64,000 bases of DNA from the NCBI GenBank assembly GCA_963846915.1, contig CAWJXV010000009.1, positions 248,001 through 312,000 on the forward strand. Direction: 5' to 3'. Positions 1 through 8,916 of the stretch are shown piece by piece. A program made the position numbers and the translations under genes. The notes under the pieces were generated by a model. The model did no database searches. It saw nothing but the letters and a program-made list of their open reading frames with translations, and was not told the DNA's origin. This DNA is from PALSA-612 sp963846915 (lineage in GTDB: Bacteria; Actinomycetota; Thermoleophilia; Gaiellales; Gaiellaceae). Positions within the stretch are counted from its first letter, which is position 1. Each line of letters begins with the position of its first letter.

Positions 1-360
1 CGCTGCACCGCTCAGAGCCTGCGTCCGGTCTCGGAGCATCCCGAACATGAAGGCGGCGGTGATGCCGGAGAGGAAGGCCACGAACTCGTCGTTGATCAAC
101 CCCGAGTCGATGAAGCTGATCGCCGCGATCAGCACCCCCACCGCGGCCGGCGCCCCGAACGGATAGCGCCGCCGGAAGAAGAACGGCACGAGGAACGCGA
201 CCGAGGCCAGCACGTCGAACCACAGCGGGCCGTCGGGGCCGTTCTTGGTGTGCTGATCGGCGACCGCAACGGCGATCGAGACGCCGATGCCGGCCACCAG
301 CAACGCGTCGAACCAGTACCGCTTCGCGACCGGCCACAGCCGTTGCAGAGTCCTCGTCAT
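1..360 (-). CDS. Sensor histidine kinase, N-terminal membrane part (partial)
   Basis: The first 120 codons of a gene running off the left edge. The start ATG (358-360) is followed by a short cytoplasmic lead and three to four hydrophobic segments (about residues 18-35, 48-62, 68-83, 92-108), with the basic loop FFFRRRYPFGAP between the second and third. This four-helix N-terminus with an RRRYP loop is typical of the membrane domain of NarL-family two-component sensor kinases. The dimerisation and ATPase domains would lie outside the window, so the kinase call rests on family resemblance of the N-terminus only. A TANNNT box ends 7 nt before the ATG, suggesting a leaderless transcript. Confidence 0.65.
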   Translation of the reverse strand, partial: MTRTLQRLWPVAKRYWFDALLVAGIGVSIAVAVADQHTKNGPDGPLWFDVLASVAFLVPFFFRRRYPFGAPAAVGVLIAAISFIDSGLINDEFVAFLSGITAAFMFGMLRDRTQALSGAA

Positions 361-367
361 GTCGCTG

Positions 368-373
368 ACGGTA
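368..373 (-). promoter_or_regulatory. -10 box (TACCGT), leaderless sensor-kinase transcript
   Basis: TACCGT matches TANNNT and is separated from the ATG at 360 by exactly 7 nt, the spacing at which transcription starts on the initiation codon. No -35 element is evident. Confidence 0.4.
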
Positions 374-403
374 GCCGACGGGCTGGCCGACCGCATCGGT
401 CGC

Positions 404-499
404 TCAGGCGATTTCTAGGTCATCCTCGAGGACGATCTTCTCGGGAGCACGTTCGTCCTCCAGAGCCTGGAAACCCTTGCCGGCACCTCTCGGCGCCAT
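404..499 (-). CDS. Possible 31-residue acidic protein
   Basis: An ATG at 499 opens a 31-codon frame ending in TGA at 404-406, lying between the two-membrane-segment gene (stop at 536) and the sensor kinase. The product begins MAPRGAGKGFQALEDERAP and ends in an acidic EDDLEIA tail. Third codon positions are mostly G/C, as in neighbouring genes, and the spacing fits the last gene of the SulP operon. No Shine-Dalgarno sequence is clear and no family is recognised. It could be chance; ribosome profiling or conservation in relatives would decide. Confidence 0.25.
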   Translation of the reverse strand: MAPRGAGKGFQALEDERAPEKIVLEDDLEIA

Positions 500-535
500 G
501 CCTCGAACGTGACCGCCGGGCAGTCCCGGAGGCGA

Positions 536-1138
536 CTATGTTTCGGCGGGCGGCGGGCTCGTGGGCGCCTTGTGGCCCTTCGAGCGCCGGATCCACCAAA
601 CGACGCCGCCGACGACACCGGCAAACGCCAGGATCCCGAAAGCGATCCAGCCCCACTGCGTGCTGCTCGTGTCCGACTCCTCCTGGCTCGCGGCGGCTGC
701 ACCGGCCGCCGCCACCGCGCCCGGCCGCACGATCGCGACCGCGGACGTTTCCGACACCGTGGTCGTCTCGGTTTGCGCGATCGTAACGGTCTCGGCCGGG
801 ACGATCCTCTGGATCGTCTCGCCGGGGAGCGTCTCCGTGAGTGTCTCGGCAGGAGCGGTGACCGTAACAGGGCCTGTATCTGCCGAGGCGGGGCTCGTCA
901 GCGTGGCGACAGCGTCGAAGCTCGCAGCCCTCCCAGCGTGAGCAAACAACAGGACAGAGGCGAGCAGCCCGAGCAGCCCGAGGATCGCTGCGACGGAGAG
1001 CTGCGCCGCAATGCGCCTGGGCTTGATGCGACGGCCGGGCACTGCCGGTTCCTCCACGACACGAGCGTACACAATTGGGTAAGCGCCGGCGTCTCCCGGG
1101 CTCTGTCGCCCGGCGAGAGGCGCCGCGATCCTTGTCAC
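536..1138 (-). CDS. Bitopic membrane protein of unknown function
   Basis: A 200-residue product with a basic N-terminus, one hydrophobic segment (about residues 38-58), a Thr/Val/Ala-rich extracytoplasmic stretch with repeated TVT and ETLT motifs, and a second membrane helix near the C-terminus (WGWIAFGILAFAGVVGGVVW) followed by a basic RRSKGHK tail. The GTG at 1138 overlaps the stop of the SulP gene in GTGA and has an AGGAGA sequence 9 nt upstream, so I prefer it; a later in-frame GTG would place the start nearer the first helix. Cotranslation with SulP suggests a small accessory subunit of that transporter, but this is inference and no domain is recognised. Confidence 0.6.
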   Translation of the reverse strand: MTRIAAPLAGRQSPGDAGAYPIVYARVVEEPAVPGRRIKPRRIAAQLSVAAILGLLGLLASVLLFAHAGRAASFDAVATLTSPASADTGPVTVTAPAETLTETLPGETIQRIVPAETVTIAQTETTTVSETSAVAIVRPGAVAAAGAAAASQEESDTSSTQWGWIAFGILAFAGVVGGVVWWIRRSKGHKAPTSPPPAET

Positions 1139-2856
1139 GGCGCCATTTCTCCTGGCTCGAGCGTCGCACGGCGGAACGCGTCGACAGCGGTGTCGAGGGT
1201 CGGGTAGAAGTGTCGAGGATCGATGGTCTTGGTGAGCTCGTAGCGCTCGATCTTCCGCCGTACCGGGTCTTTCATCTCGGCGAATACCAGCGAGATACCG
1301 CTCGCGTTGAGCGCCTCGTCGAGCGACTCGAGCATGTCGGCTGCCGTCGTATCGACGTCCGTGATCGGCTCGGCGGCGACGATGATCCACTTTGGCTTCG
1401 GATCGGAGACAGCAAGTCGTCTGATCTGTTCGCGGAAGGTTCTGGCGTTCGCAAAGACCAGGGGCGCGTCGAAGCGGAACACGACGAGGCCCGGCAGTTG
1501 TTCGGCGCCCGGGTAGCTGCGGATGTCGTGGTAGCCGGGAAGACCATCGACGCGTCCGAGCACTGTCTGGTATGGCCACCACGTGCGACGGAACACGCTC
1601 GCCACCGACAGGGCGACCGCGATCGCGATTCCTGCCAGCACACCGAGCAGAGCCACGCCGAGGAAGGCGGCCATGGAGAGCGCGAACTCCTCCCGGCGTT
1701 GCTGCCAGAGCCGGCGCGTGCCGGCGACGTCGGCCAATGACAGCGCCGCGGCAATGACGATGGCGGCCAGGGCCGGTTGAGGGAGGTTCTTCATCAACCC
1801 CGGAACGAAGAGGAGCATGAGCACGATCGCGAGCGCTCCGACCACCCCGGTGACCTGCGTCCTGGCGCCGGACTGCTCTGCGACCGCGGTCCGTGAGCCG
1901 CTGGTGCTGACCGGAAAGCCTTGGAAGAAGCCGGCAGCGATGTTGGCGGCGCCGATTCCGATCATCTCCTGGCTGCCGTCGATCTCCTGGCCGGTGCGGT
2001 CGGCGAACGCCGAGGCCGTCGAGATCGTGTCTGCGAGGGCGACGAGTGCGATCCCGAGCGCCCCGCCGATCAGCAGTGGGACGTCAGACAGCTTGATGTC
2101 GGGGAGCGTGAGCGGCGGGAATCCCTCGGGCAGCGTGCCGACGAGCGACACGCCGTGCTGCTCGAGGTCGAACACGGTTGTTGCAATGATCGACGCGACT
2201 ACCGCGACGAGGATGGCCGGGATCTTCGGGAGGGACCGTTCCAGCACGAGAATCACGGCGAGCCCGAAGAGGCCGACCGCCAGAGCGGCGCCCACCGTCT
2301 TGCCGTCGGCGACCCCGTTTACAAACGCCTTCGCTTCGGCGCGAAGACCGTCGGCGTCAGTCGAGAACCCGAACAGCTTCGGTAGCTGTCCGACGAGAAT
2401 CGTGACGGCCAGGCCGTTCATGTAGCCGATCATCGTCGGCTTTGACAGCAGGTCGGCGACGAATCCGAGCCTGAAGACTCCTCCGAGCGCCATGAAACCG
2501 CCCACGAGCAGGGCGAGCATCGACGCCAGCGCGACCGCGCGGTTCGGGTCGCCGCCCGATCCGAGGAGGGGGAGGATCGTGGCCGCAATCATCGGCCCGA
2601 GCGACGAGTCGGGCCCGAGCACGAGGATCCTCGACGGCCCGAAGACCGCATAGCCGATCAGACAGAGGACCGACGTGTAGAGGCCGGTGATCACCGGCAG
2701 TCCGGCCAGTTCGGCATACGCCATCCCTTGCGGGACGAGCAGCGTTGTCAGAACGAGCCCCGCGACCACATCGTGTGAGAGCCAGCCGGCACGGTACGTG
2801 GCGAGCATCCGCACACCGGGAAGCGCCGACCATGCCCCGTGGGAGCCGGTACGCAT
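1135..2856 (-). CDS. SulP-family anion transporter with STAS domain
   Basis: A 573-residue inner-membrane transporter. The N-terminal signature region (DVVAGLVLTTLLVPQGMAYA) and the conserved GLYTSVLCLIGYAVFGPSR segment are the hallmarks of the SLC26/SulP family, followed by about a dozen hydrophobic helices to residue 410. A cytoplasmic STAS domain occupies roughly residues 440-555, including the nucleotide-loop-like DVDTTAADML. Length matches the family. SulP members carry sulfate, bicarbonate or other anions with H+ or Na+; the substrate cannot be read from sequence, and no carbonic anhydrase or sulfur gene is adjacent. It is followed by a coupled small membrane-protein gene. Confidence 0.93.
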   Translation of the reverse strand: MRTGSHGAWSALPGVRMLATYRAGWLSHDVVAGLVLTTLLVPQGMAYAELAGLPVITGLYTSVLCLIGYAVFGPSRILVLGPDSSLGPMIAATILPLLGSGGDPNRAVALASMLALLVGGFMALGGVFRLGFVADLLSKPTMIGYMNGLAVTILVGQLPKLFGFSTDADGLRAEAKAFVNGVADGKTVGAALAVGLFGLAVILVLERSLPKIPAILVAVVASIIATTVFDLEQHGVSLVGTLPEGFPPLTLPDIKLSDVPLLIGGALGIALVALADTISTASAFADRTGQEIDGSQEMIGIGAANIAAGFFQGFPVSTSGSRTAVAEQSGARTQVTGVVGALAIVLMLLFVPGLMKNLPQPALAAIVIAAALSLADVAGTRRLWQQRREEFALSMAAFLGVALLGVLAGIAIAVALSVASVFRRTWWPYQTVLGRVDGLPGYHDIRSYPGAEQLPGLVVFRFDAPLVFANARTFREQIRRLAVSDPKPKWIIVAAEPITDVDTTAADMLESLDEALNASGISLVFAEMKDPVRRKIERYELTKTIDPRHFYPTLDTAVDAFRRATLEPGEMAP

Positions 2857-2988
2857 CGGGGCATGCTGCCAGGCCGGGCGGGTTGACCCTGACCCAGGAC
2901 CCTCAAACGCGGCGGTGGCCCCGATGTGCCACCCGGCTCATCCAGACTTACGGGGCGCGCCTGGTGGGCGGGGTCCGGCGGCCCGTCC

Positions 2989-4302
2989 TCACTCGTCCGT
3001 CGCGCGAGCCGGCGCGTGCCGTGGCCGGAGCAAGGCCTTGGGGTGTCGCCAACGGTGGCTCGCGGCGTGGACGCTTTCCATCTGCGGCAGCCTGTCGTGC
3101 GCGTGCGCTCGGTACCAGCGCGCGTAGCGATCGGTCAATGCCTGCGCCGAGAGCCCGTGCGCGTACACGGAGAGGACGACGGTGAAGACCACGGCGGCCG
3201 TGATCCCCGAGACGTGCGAAAGGTCGCCGTCCTCGAGGACGATGATCATGAAGACGATCGACGCGAGCCCGCGCGGACCGAACCAGCCCACGAACGCAAC
3301 CGTCCGCCAGCTGGCCCGCGTGCCGAGCAGCGAGACGGCCACCGGTGCCATGCGCACGACGGTGAGGCTGAGGACGCCGTACAGCGCCTCCCTCCAGGTG
3401 AGCAAGGCGAGCACCGGCCCGACCACAGCCGCGCCGAAGACGACGAACGTCACACCGTTCGCCAACCCCCCCACCTCCTCGAGGAGATACGTGGTCTCCC
3501 CCTCGGTGTCGCGGTGCCAGGCACCGAACACGAAGCCGGCAACGAACGCCGCGATGAATCCGCTCCCACCGGGTGGCACTGCGAGCCCGTAGGCAAGCGT
3601 CGCGGTGGCGAGCGGCAGGACCTGGCTCCAGGCCGAGTCCATCAGGTCGTGCAGCAACCCGAGTCTCGTCACCAGGGCACCGACGGCTCCTGCGATCGCC
3701 CCGAAGAGCACGCCGTAGCCGATCGCCTCGACCACGAGCACGAGGGCGCCGTGCGCGCTCACGGTCCCGGCTTCGGCCTCGGCTAACGCAAGCGCGATGA
3801 ACAGAAGCGGAACGCAGATGCCGTCGTTGAGCCCCGACTCCACGTTCAGTCCCTGCCGGATGCGGGACGGAAGGCGTGGATCGGTCACGACGGCCTGCCC
3901 CAGAGCGGCGTCGGTCGGAGCCAGGATGACTGCGAGGATCAGCACCTCCGCGGCGCTGACCGAGCCGAACATGCCGGCCCCGAGCGCCCAGCCCGCCAGA
4001 ATCGTGAGCGGCAGGCCGATCCCGAGCAGCCGCGCCGGCACCGTGTACTCGCGTCGCAGGGCCGACACGTCGATGCGCGCGGCATCGGCGAACAGCACCA
4101 GGGTCAGGGTCAGCTCGGCCAGGAGGCGAACCTGCTCGCTCTTCGGCCCGAAATCGATCCAGCCGAGGCCTTCATTCCCGACGATCAGACCCGCCGAGAG
4201 GAAAAAGATCGCGCCGGTGACCGGCGTCCGTTCGAGCGCCCGGGAGAGGCCCGCGTACGTGAGCAGGACTCCAGCAATCGCTGCGAGCCCCCAGGAGGTC
4301 AC
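2989..4302 (-). CDS. CPA1-type Na+(K+)/H+ antiporter
   Basis: A 437-residue polytopic protein with about 12 hydrophobic segments. The region around residues 140-175 contains APTDAALGQAVV, DPRLPSRIRQ and the ESGLNDG motif in which the Asn-Asp pair corresponds to the ion-binding site of NhaP/CPA1 exchangers. The late segment FVGWFGPRGLASIVF is also characteristic of this family. There is no C-terminal RCK or CBS domain; the tail after residue 410 is short, basic and Ser/His-rich. The GTG start at 4302 lies 6 nt after a TAGGAT box. It stands alone in its transcription unit and probably exchanges cytoplasmic cations for protons; cation specificity is not determinable. Confidence 0.9.
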   Translation of the reverse strand: MTSWGLAAIAGVLLTYAGLSRALERTPVTGAIFFLSAGLIVGNEGLGWIDFGPKSEQVRLLAELTLTLVLFADAARIDVSALRREYTVPARLLGIGLPLTILAGWALGAGMFGSVSAAEVLILAVILAPTDAALGQAVVTDPRLPSRIRQGLNVESGLNDGICVPLLFIALALAEAEAGTVSAHGALVLVVEAIGYGVLFGAIAGAVGALVTRLGLLHDLMDSAWSQVLPLATATLAYGLAVPPGGSGFIAAFVAGFVFGAWHRDTEGETTYLLEEVGGLANGVTFVVFGAAVVGPVLALLTWREALYGVLSLTVVRMAPVAVSLLGTRASWRTVAFVGWFGPRGLASIVFMIIVLEDGDLSHVSGITAAVVFTVVLSVYAHGLSAQALTDRYARWYRAHAHDRLPQMESVHAASHRWRHPKALLRPRHAPARATDE

Positions 4303-4308
4303 ACGGCG

Positions 4309-4314
4309 ATCCTA
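4309..4314 (-). promoter_or_regulatory. -10 box (TAGGAT), leaderless antiporter transcript
   Basis: TAGGAT followed by 6 nt and the GTG at 4302; same geometry as the other leaderless candidates in this window. Confidence 0.4.
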
Positions 4315-4406
4315 AGCCCTCACCTCAGGAGATGGGGGGCGGGATCGTACGACGCTCTTGTTTGGGGTACGGCTAGCGCTTTCTCGCGTTCCCTGGCGCG
4401 CCGGTT

Positions 4407-5540
4407 TCAGACGACTGCGATCTTGTCGTCGGTGGGGGGCAACGTGGCTGCCGCGGATGGATCGATCCGTGAGCCGAGCTTGAGCGTGACTCTCAGGTAC
4501 CGGGCACCGCGGCGTACCGTGAACCGGACCCAGTCACCCGCGTGGTGCGTTGCGATCTCGTCGATGAGCGCGGGTCCAAAAGGGCCGGCCTTCACGGCCG
4601 TTCGCGGCGTCGTCACGCCGACGATCACATCACCCGGGTGGAATGCGGCGGCTGCCGGCGAATGTGCCACCACGTCGACCACGCGCAGATGCGATCGAGG
4701 CGCTCCGACCGGAGTGAGAGGGGACCGGTCCGAGCCGGTGACGAGTAGACCGACCCACGGTCGGTCGTCGCGCACTACCCGGAGGAAGCCGCGCCGAATT
4801 CCCACTGTGAACTGGTACGAGCGGACCGGCTGGCGGGGCGGATCGATGACTGTGCGGTACGGAGCGGTCGCAACCAGTTCCGGTTTCGCCCGCGACCCCG
4901 CCATCCGGAAGGTGGCGCCCAACTCTCCGGACCAGAGATAGTCGATACCCGCCTCCGCGTTCCAGAAGTCGACGACGACCAGCTCGGCGAGGTCGCCGGA
5001 ACCCCCGTATCTCGACGCCGCGAACACGAGCTGGTGACGGGTCCCGGGAAAGAGATGAGCGAAGGCGATGCGACCGATCAATACCTGCGCTCTGGGGTCG
5101 ATGAGAGGGGCCGGCCCGAACCGGACCCTCTGGGCGTCGAAGACGACATTCCAACGGGACGCGAGCGCGTCCCAGGAGAGCACCTGCAAATCCGACGGGT
5201 GCAACTCGTACCGGTTCAGCGGCCCCACCGATGTGACGACGACCTCGGGGACGGTCTGGCCGCTCAGCCTCGCGTGCAACACCCTGAGCACGCGGTAGTT
5301 CGACGGGACGAGCCGTGACAGGTCCGGCGGCGGGGCGGCGTCCCCGGCTGCCCGAGCACCCTGGCCCGCCAAGGCCGTCGCTAGCAGCAGGGCAGCGACC
5401 AACGCCGGGCGGAGACGCTCCTTGTTCCTCAACGGACGGTCGCAGTCCCGGCGACCCGGGGAAGGGCGCAAGCCGCGGTATCGACGCTCATTGCCTCGCC
5501 GTACGCCGAACTCGAGCCATCTCCTGCCGTCCGGCTCCAT
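4407..5540 (-). CDS. Exported protein with C-terminal PDZ-like domain
   Basis: A 377-codon frame. The first 40 codons are Arg-rich and look untranslated; a TTG at 5432 would start directly at a clean signal peptide (MRNKERLRPALVAALLLATA), so the mature protein probably begins near the GARAAGDA site. The middle (to about residue 260) is a beta-rich region resembling FG-GAP/propeller-like secreted proteins, with phrases such as HQLVFAASRYGGSGDLAELVV. The last 110 residues have PDZ features: RVVDVVAHSPAAAAFHPGDV (ligand-exposure and GD turn) and a final strand RYLRVTLKLG. No protease domain precedes it. Function unknown; it stands alone between the antiporter and the PAP2 gene. Confidence 0.7.
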   Translation of the reverse strand: MEPDGRRWLEFGVRRGNERRYRGLRPSPGRRDCDRPLRNKERLRPALVAALLLATALAGQGARAAGDAAPPPDLSRLVPSNYRVLRVLHARLSGQTVPEVVVTSVGPLNRYELHPSDLQVLSWDALASRWNVVFDAQRVRFGPAPLIDPRAQVLIGRIAFAHLFPGTRHQLVFAASRYGGSGDLAELVVVDFWNAEAGIDYLWSGELGATFRMAGSRAKPELVATAPYRTVIDPPRQPVRSYQFTVGIRRGFLRVVRDDRPWVGLLVTGSDRSPLTPVGAPRSHLRVVDVVAHSPAAAAFHPGDVIVGVTTPRTAVKAGPFGPALIDEIATHHAGDWVRFTVRRGARYLRVTLKLGSRIDPSAAATLPPTDDKIAVV

Positions 5541-5640
5541 CGCCGAGGCGCATTCCTAACCTCGAGGCCATCGCCTGTCGAGTGCTGGGCGCTGACTTGC
5601 GGCGCTTCCGAACGCAGCTGTGGCGCGCCGGTTCGTCGGG

Positions 5641-6330
5641 TCAGGTGGTAGGCAGTGTCCGTCCGCCTCGATGGGCTGCTCGTGCGAAGGCGAGCTGGAC
5701 GACGCCGAAGCTTGCGAGGGTGACCGCGAGGCCGAGGATCGCGCCGGCGAGCGCGTCGGAGAGCCAGTGCACCTGGAGGTAGGTCCGGCTCCAGACCATT
5801 CCGGCCGTCACCAGGGCTGCGAGGGCGTACCAGAGCGGTCGCCTCGGGCCGGGCTTGCTGAAGAGGAGGACGAGCGCGATTGTGGTCGCGCCTGCGTAGG
5901 CGGCGTGGCCGGAGGGAAAGGACGAGCCGTGCGGGCTGAGCGTCGCTTCGGAGGGACGCGGCCGGTCGACGAGCGCCTTGATCACGTCGCCGAGAAACGG
6001 TGTCAGGGCCTCGGTGAGGGCGAACGCGATCAGCGCCACCCAGCGGCGCGCGACCAGGAGCACGATGCCGATCGCGGCGAGCGTGACGCCACGCCAGACT
6101 CCTCGGCCGAGGGCGTCGAAGACGAGCGCGAGGTGCTTGAGGAACGGTGTCTGGATGTCCTGCATCAGCTCCGACCAGCTGCTGTCGAGCGAGAGCGGGC
6201 CGGTCGGGACGAGGAACGCCGCCAGCACCACCAGCGCCAGCAGTGCACTCGCGCAGCCGACGGCTCTGACGGGGCGGGCGAAGAACCCCTCCCGCCGCTC
6301 GAGCAACCGCGTCCAGAGCGTCGGCGGCAT
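5641..6330 (-). CDS. PAP2-superfamily membrane phosphatase
   Basis: A 229-residue integral membrane phosphatase. The three phosphatase motifs are all present: KALVDRPRP (KX6RP), SFPSGHAAYAG (PSGH) and SRTYLQVHWLSD (SRX5HX3D), placed among six hydrophobic segments as in lipid phosphate phosphatases. The start is taken as the ATG at 6328-6330, 22 nt after the diacylglycerol-kinase stop; a longer frame reads back into that gene. The gene order kinase then PAP2 suggests one operon acting on phosphorylated lipid head groups, for example phosphatidate or undecaprenyl pyrophosphate. The exact substrate is unknown. Confidence 0.88.
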   Translation of the reverse strand: MPPTLWTRLLERREGFFARPVRAVGCASALLALVVLAAFLVPTGPLSLDSSWSELMQDIQTPFLKHLALVFDALGRGVWRGVTLAAIGIVLLVARRWVALIAFALTEALTPFLGDVIKALVDRPRPSEATLSPHGSSFPSGHAAYAGATTIALVLLFSKPGPRRPLWYALAALVTAGMVWSRTYLQVHWLSDALAGAILGLAVTLASFGVVQLAFARAAHRGGRTLPTT

Positions 6331-6352
6331 CGTCGGCCCGGGCGCCGGAGCC

Positions 6353-7630
6353 TTACGCCCGGCCGGCGGCAATAGCGAGCAGTCGTCCGAGCACGTGATG
6401 CAGCTGGTCGGGCAGCGCGGCCGACGGTGAGGCCCCGGGGTGCGTGGGCGCGATGCGCACCCGCAACGCACCCGGGCGGCTGACGAAGAGAAGCGGCGGG
6501 TCGAGGACGAGCGCCTCCCCGTCGACGCCCACGGGCACCGGTTGTGACGAAGTGACCTCGAAGGCGGGCGTCGACCACTGACGCCAGCGGCGGCCCGCTC
6601 CCTGCGACGACGAGTCCCGCGGCGGTGCCTTCAGCACCGCCACACCGAGCTCGCCCTCGTCCATCCGCGGCCGCGTGCCCGATCCGACGGCGCGCCCGAG
6701 GCGGTAGGAGTTGTTCGAGACCAGGATCACCGCCGCCGACTCGTGGGGTTTGTCGTCCTCGTCGCGCCAGCTCAGCTCGCTCGTCGACCCGCTCGCCTGC
6801 GAGCCGAGCACGTCGGGCGCGGTGTCGAGGATGGTGCGCAGCTTCGCGTCGCGGTACCCCTTCCGCTGGACCGCCTCGGCGTAGAGCCCGAGCGACGCGT
6901 TGTTCACGAACACACGACCGTTGACCTCGGCCAGATCGACGCGGCGTTCCCCTCCGTCGACGAACGCGTCGAGAGCCCCGACGACGTCGTCGCGATCCAC
7001 TCCCAGGTCGAGCGCGAAATGGTTGCGGGTGCCGGCGGGGATGCAGGCGAACGGCAGGTCGTGCTCGGCGGCGATCGACGCCACGAGTGCCTGGGTTCCG
7101 TCGCCGCCCGCCGCCGCGAGCCCGTCGGCCCCTCGGGTCACGGCGTCGCGCACCAGTTGCTCGAGGTCGTCGCCGGGCTTCAGCTCGATCGGCTCGATCC
7201 CTCGCGCGCGTGCCGCGTCGGCGAGGTTGTTGCTGACGGCCTTGCCTCCGCCGGACCGCGGATTCCACACCACGATCGGACGCCGAGGCGGGTCGGCGGC
7301 GGGGAGCACCTCGTGGACCCTGAACGCGCGCCTGGCAGCCGACACGCTCGCGAGCAGGAGCGCGACGGCGGCGAGACCGACGCCGAAGCGGTCCCCCGTG
7401 ACTACGACGACGACTGCTGCGACGAGCAGCAGCGCCACTGCGACGAGAAGGACGTGCCGGACGTGGCCCCGGCCCCGGACCGCGTGCCATGCCGCGGCAA
7501 GACCCCCGGCCAGCAGGGCCACCACCACCAGGCCGCGCGGAAACTCCAGGACGATCTCGACGACGGCGACGACGACACCCGCCACGAACAACACCACAGC
7601 CACCCCAGCAGCAACGCGCCGACCGAACAT
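6353..7630 (-). CDS. Diacylglycerol/lipid kinase with N-terminal membrane domain
   Basis: A 425-residue protein. Residues 1-105 form about four hydrophobic helices. From residue 115 to 410 is a DAGK-catalytic-type domain with RPIVVWNPRSGGGK (nucleotide-binding start), AAGGDGTQ (the GGDGT loop) and IPAGTRNHFALDLG (the P-x-GT-x-N-x-F-A motif), then the C-terminal beta-sandwich that ends in RVRIAPTHPG. The ATG at 7628-7630 has a GGAAGGGG Shine-Dalgarno sequence 8-9 nt upstream and is preferred over an earlier in-frame codon. Most bacterial members are soluble, so the appended helices are a notable variation. It probably phosphorylates a membrane lipid and pairs with the downstream PAP2 phosphatase. 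Confidence 0.88.
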   Translation of the reverse strand: MFGRRVAAGVAVVLFVAGVVVAVVEIVLEFPRGLVVVALLAGGLAAAWHAVRGRGHVRHVLLVAVALLLVAAVVVVVTGDRFGVGLAAVALLLASVSAARRAFRVHEVLPAADPPRRPIVVWNPRSGGGKAVSNNLADAARARGIEPIELKPGDDLEQLVRDAVTRGADGLAAAGGDGTQALVASIAAEHDLPFACIPAGTRNHFALDLGVDRDDVVGALDAFVDGGERRVDLAEVNGRVFVNNASLGLYAEAVQRKGYRDAKLRTILDTAPDVLGSQASGSTSELSWRDEDDKPHESAAVILVSNNSYRLGRAVGSGTRPRMDEGELGVAVLKAPPRDSSSQGAGRRWRQWSTPAFEVTSSQPVPVGVDGEALVLDPPLLFVSRPGALRVRIAPTHPGASPSAALPDQLHHVLGRLLAIAAGRA

Positions 7631-7988
7631 CCAGTGGTCACCCCTTCCCTGGCCTAGATTTCTCGAGCCGTTGACGCAACATCCGCGAGGGTGCGCCGCA
7701 CCCAAGGGCACCCAGTCAACGATAAAGCACCGAGGCGGCGACGCTTGACAACGCGGATCTCATTGCGTCCCGAGCACGCAGCTAGTGGGACTGCGACCTC
7801 CCCCGGCTCGATCGAAACCGACTGTCGGACGCGTCGCTCTTGACTGCGGAGGCGCCCGGATGAGAAAGTCTCCATGCCCGACCGAGGCAGCGGTTCGCGG
7901 GGTCGCGAGACCAAGCGTGTCGCCGTCAGAGTCGGGCATTTCTGCACCGTCAGGTAGCCAGTTTCGGTGTTTTGCGGAGGGAGCGACG
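7631..7988. other. Divergent intergenic region
   Basis: 358 nt between two divergent genes. It contains a 6-bp-stem hairpin (GGGTGCGCCGCACCC, 7689-7703) and a TTGACA at 7745-7750 without a convincing -10 at 16-18 nt. I see no gene in it; the in-frame upstream extension of the methyltransferase lacks a ribosome-binding site. Confidence 0.4.
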
Positions 7989-8798
7989 ATGAATCCGAAC
8001 AAGGCGTTGTGGGAGAAGGGCGACTTCACCCGGATCGCGGCGAGCATGCGGGAGAGCGGCGAGGCGCTCGTCGACAGTCTGGGAGTCACCGCAGGGCTCG
8101 ACGTGCTCGATCTCGGCTGCGGGGACGGCACCACCGCGTTGCCCGCCGCGAGGCTGGGCGCGAACGTGCTGGGTGTCGACATCGCAAGCAACCTCGTCGA
8201 CGCAGGGAACCGCCGAGCGAAAGCAGAACGCCTTGACAACTGCCGGTTCCAGGAGGGCGACGCCTCGAACCTCGAAGACCTGGGCGACGACTCGTTCGAC
8301 CTGACCGTCAGCATCTTCGGAGCGATGTTCGCCCCGAGGCCGTTCGAGGTGGCGAAGGAAATGATGCGCGTGACGCGGCCCGGCGGCCGGATCGTGATGG
8401 GCAACTGGATCCCCAACGACCCCACGCTGGTCGCCCAGATCCTCAAGATCAGCTCGGCGTACTCTCCTCCACCGCCCGAGGGTTTCGTCAGCCCGATGAC
8501 CTGGGGGGTCGAGAGCGAGGTCATCGAAAGGTTTACAGCGGCAGGAGCGCAGCCGGAGAACATCGCGTTTCATCGGGATACCTACCGGTTCGACTTTCCC
8601 AGCCCGCCGGCCGACCTCGTCTCTGAGTTTCGCGACTACTACGGGCCGACCATGAACGCCTTCGAGGCGGCCGAGGCGAACGGACGAGCCGCAGAGCTCC
8701 GAGCAGAGCTCGTCGAGCTCTTCGACGCCCAGAACGAGAACCTGGACGGAACCACCTCGATCCCGGCAACGTTCCTGCGCGTCACCGTCGGACTCTGA
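7989..8798 (+). CDS. Class I SAM-dependent methyltransferase
   Basis: A 269-residue soluble methyltransferase of the UbiE/Methyltransf_11 type. Motif I is LDVLDLGCGDGTTALPAARL (residues 33-52), the acidic end of strand 2 is GVDIASNLV, motif II is FQEGDASNLEDL, and the post-motif region VTRPGGRIVMGNW is also clear. The ATG at 7989 has a GGAGGGAG ribosome-binding site 5-6 nt upstream, which decides the start against an earlier frame opening at 7785. The acceptor is unknown: the C-terminal part (PPADLVSEFRDYYGPTMNAF) resembles small-molecule or ubiquinone-type methyltransferases without a diagnostic motif. It stands in its own + transcription unit. Confidence 0.87.
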   Translation: MNPNKALWEKGDFTRIAASMRESGEALVDSLGVTAGLDVLDLGCGDGTTALPAARLGANVLGVDIASNLVDAGNRRAKAERLDNCRFQEGDASNLEDLGDDSFDLTVSIFGAMFAPRPFEVAKEMMRVTRPGGRIVMGNWIPNDPTLVAQILKISSAYSPPPPEGFVSPMTWGVESEVIERFTAAGAQPENIAFHRDTYRFDFPSPPADLVSEFRDYYGPTMNAFEAAEANGRAAELRAELVELFDAQNENLDGTTSIPATFLRVTVGL

Positions 8799-8916
8799 AG
8801 ACGGCAAACGACTCACCTCCGGCGCACGCAGCCACCGCCCTCGCGCACGCGTGAGCGAGGTACATCGTCCCTCGTTCGGGTTGTCGGTGGTCGGCCGCCG
8901 AGCCGATGAACTGACC

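Noticed and set aside
7745..7773. TTGACA as a -35 element upstream of the methyltransferase
   Set aside because: No TANNNT lies 16-18 nt downstream, and the start has a normal ribosome-binding site far away.
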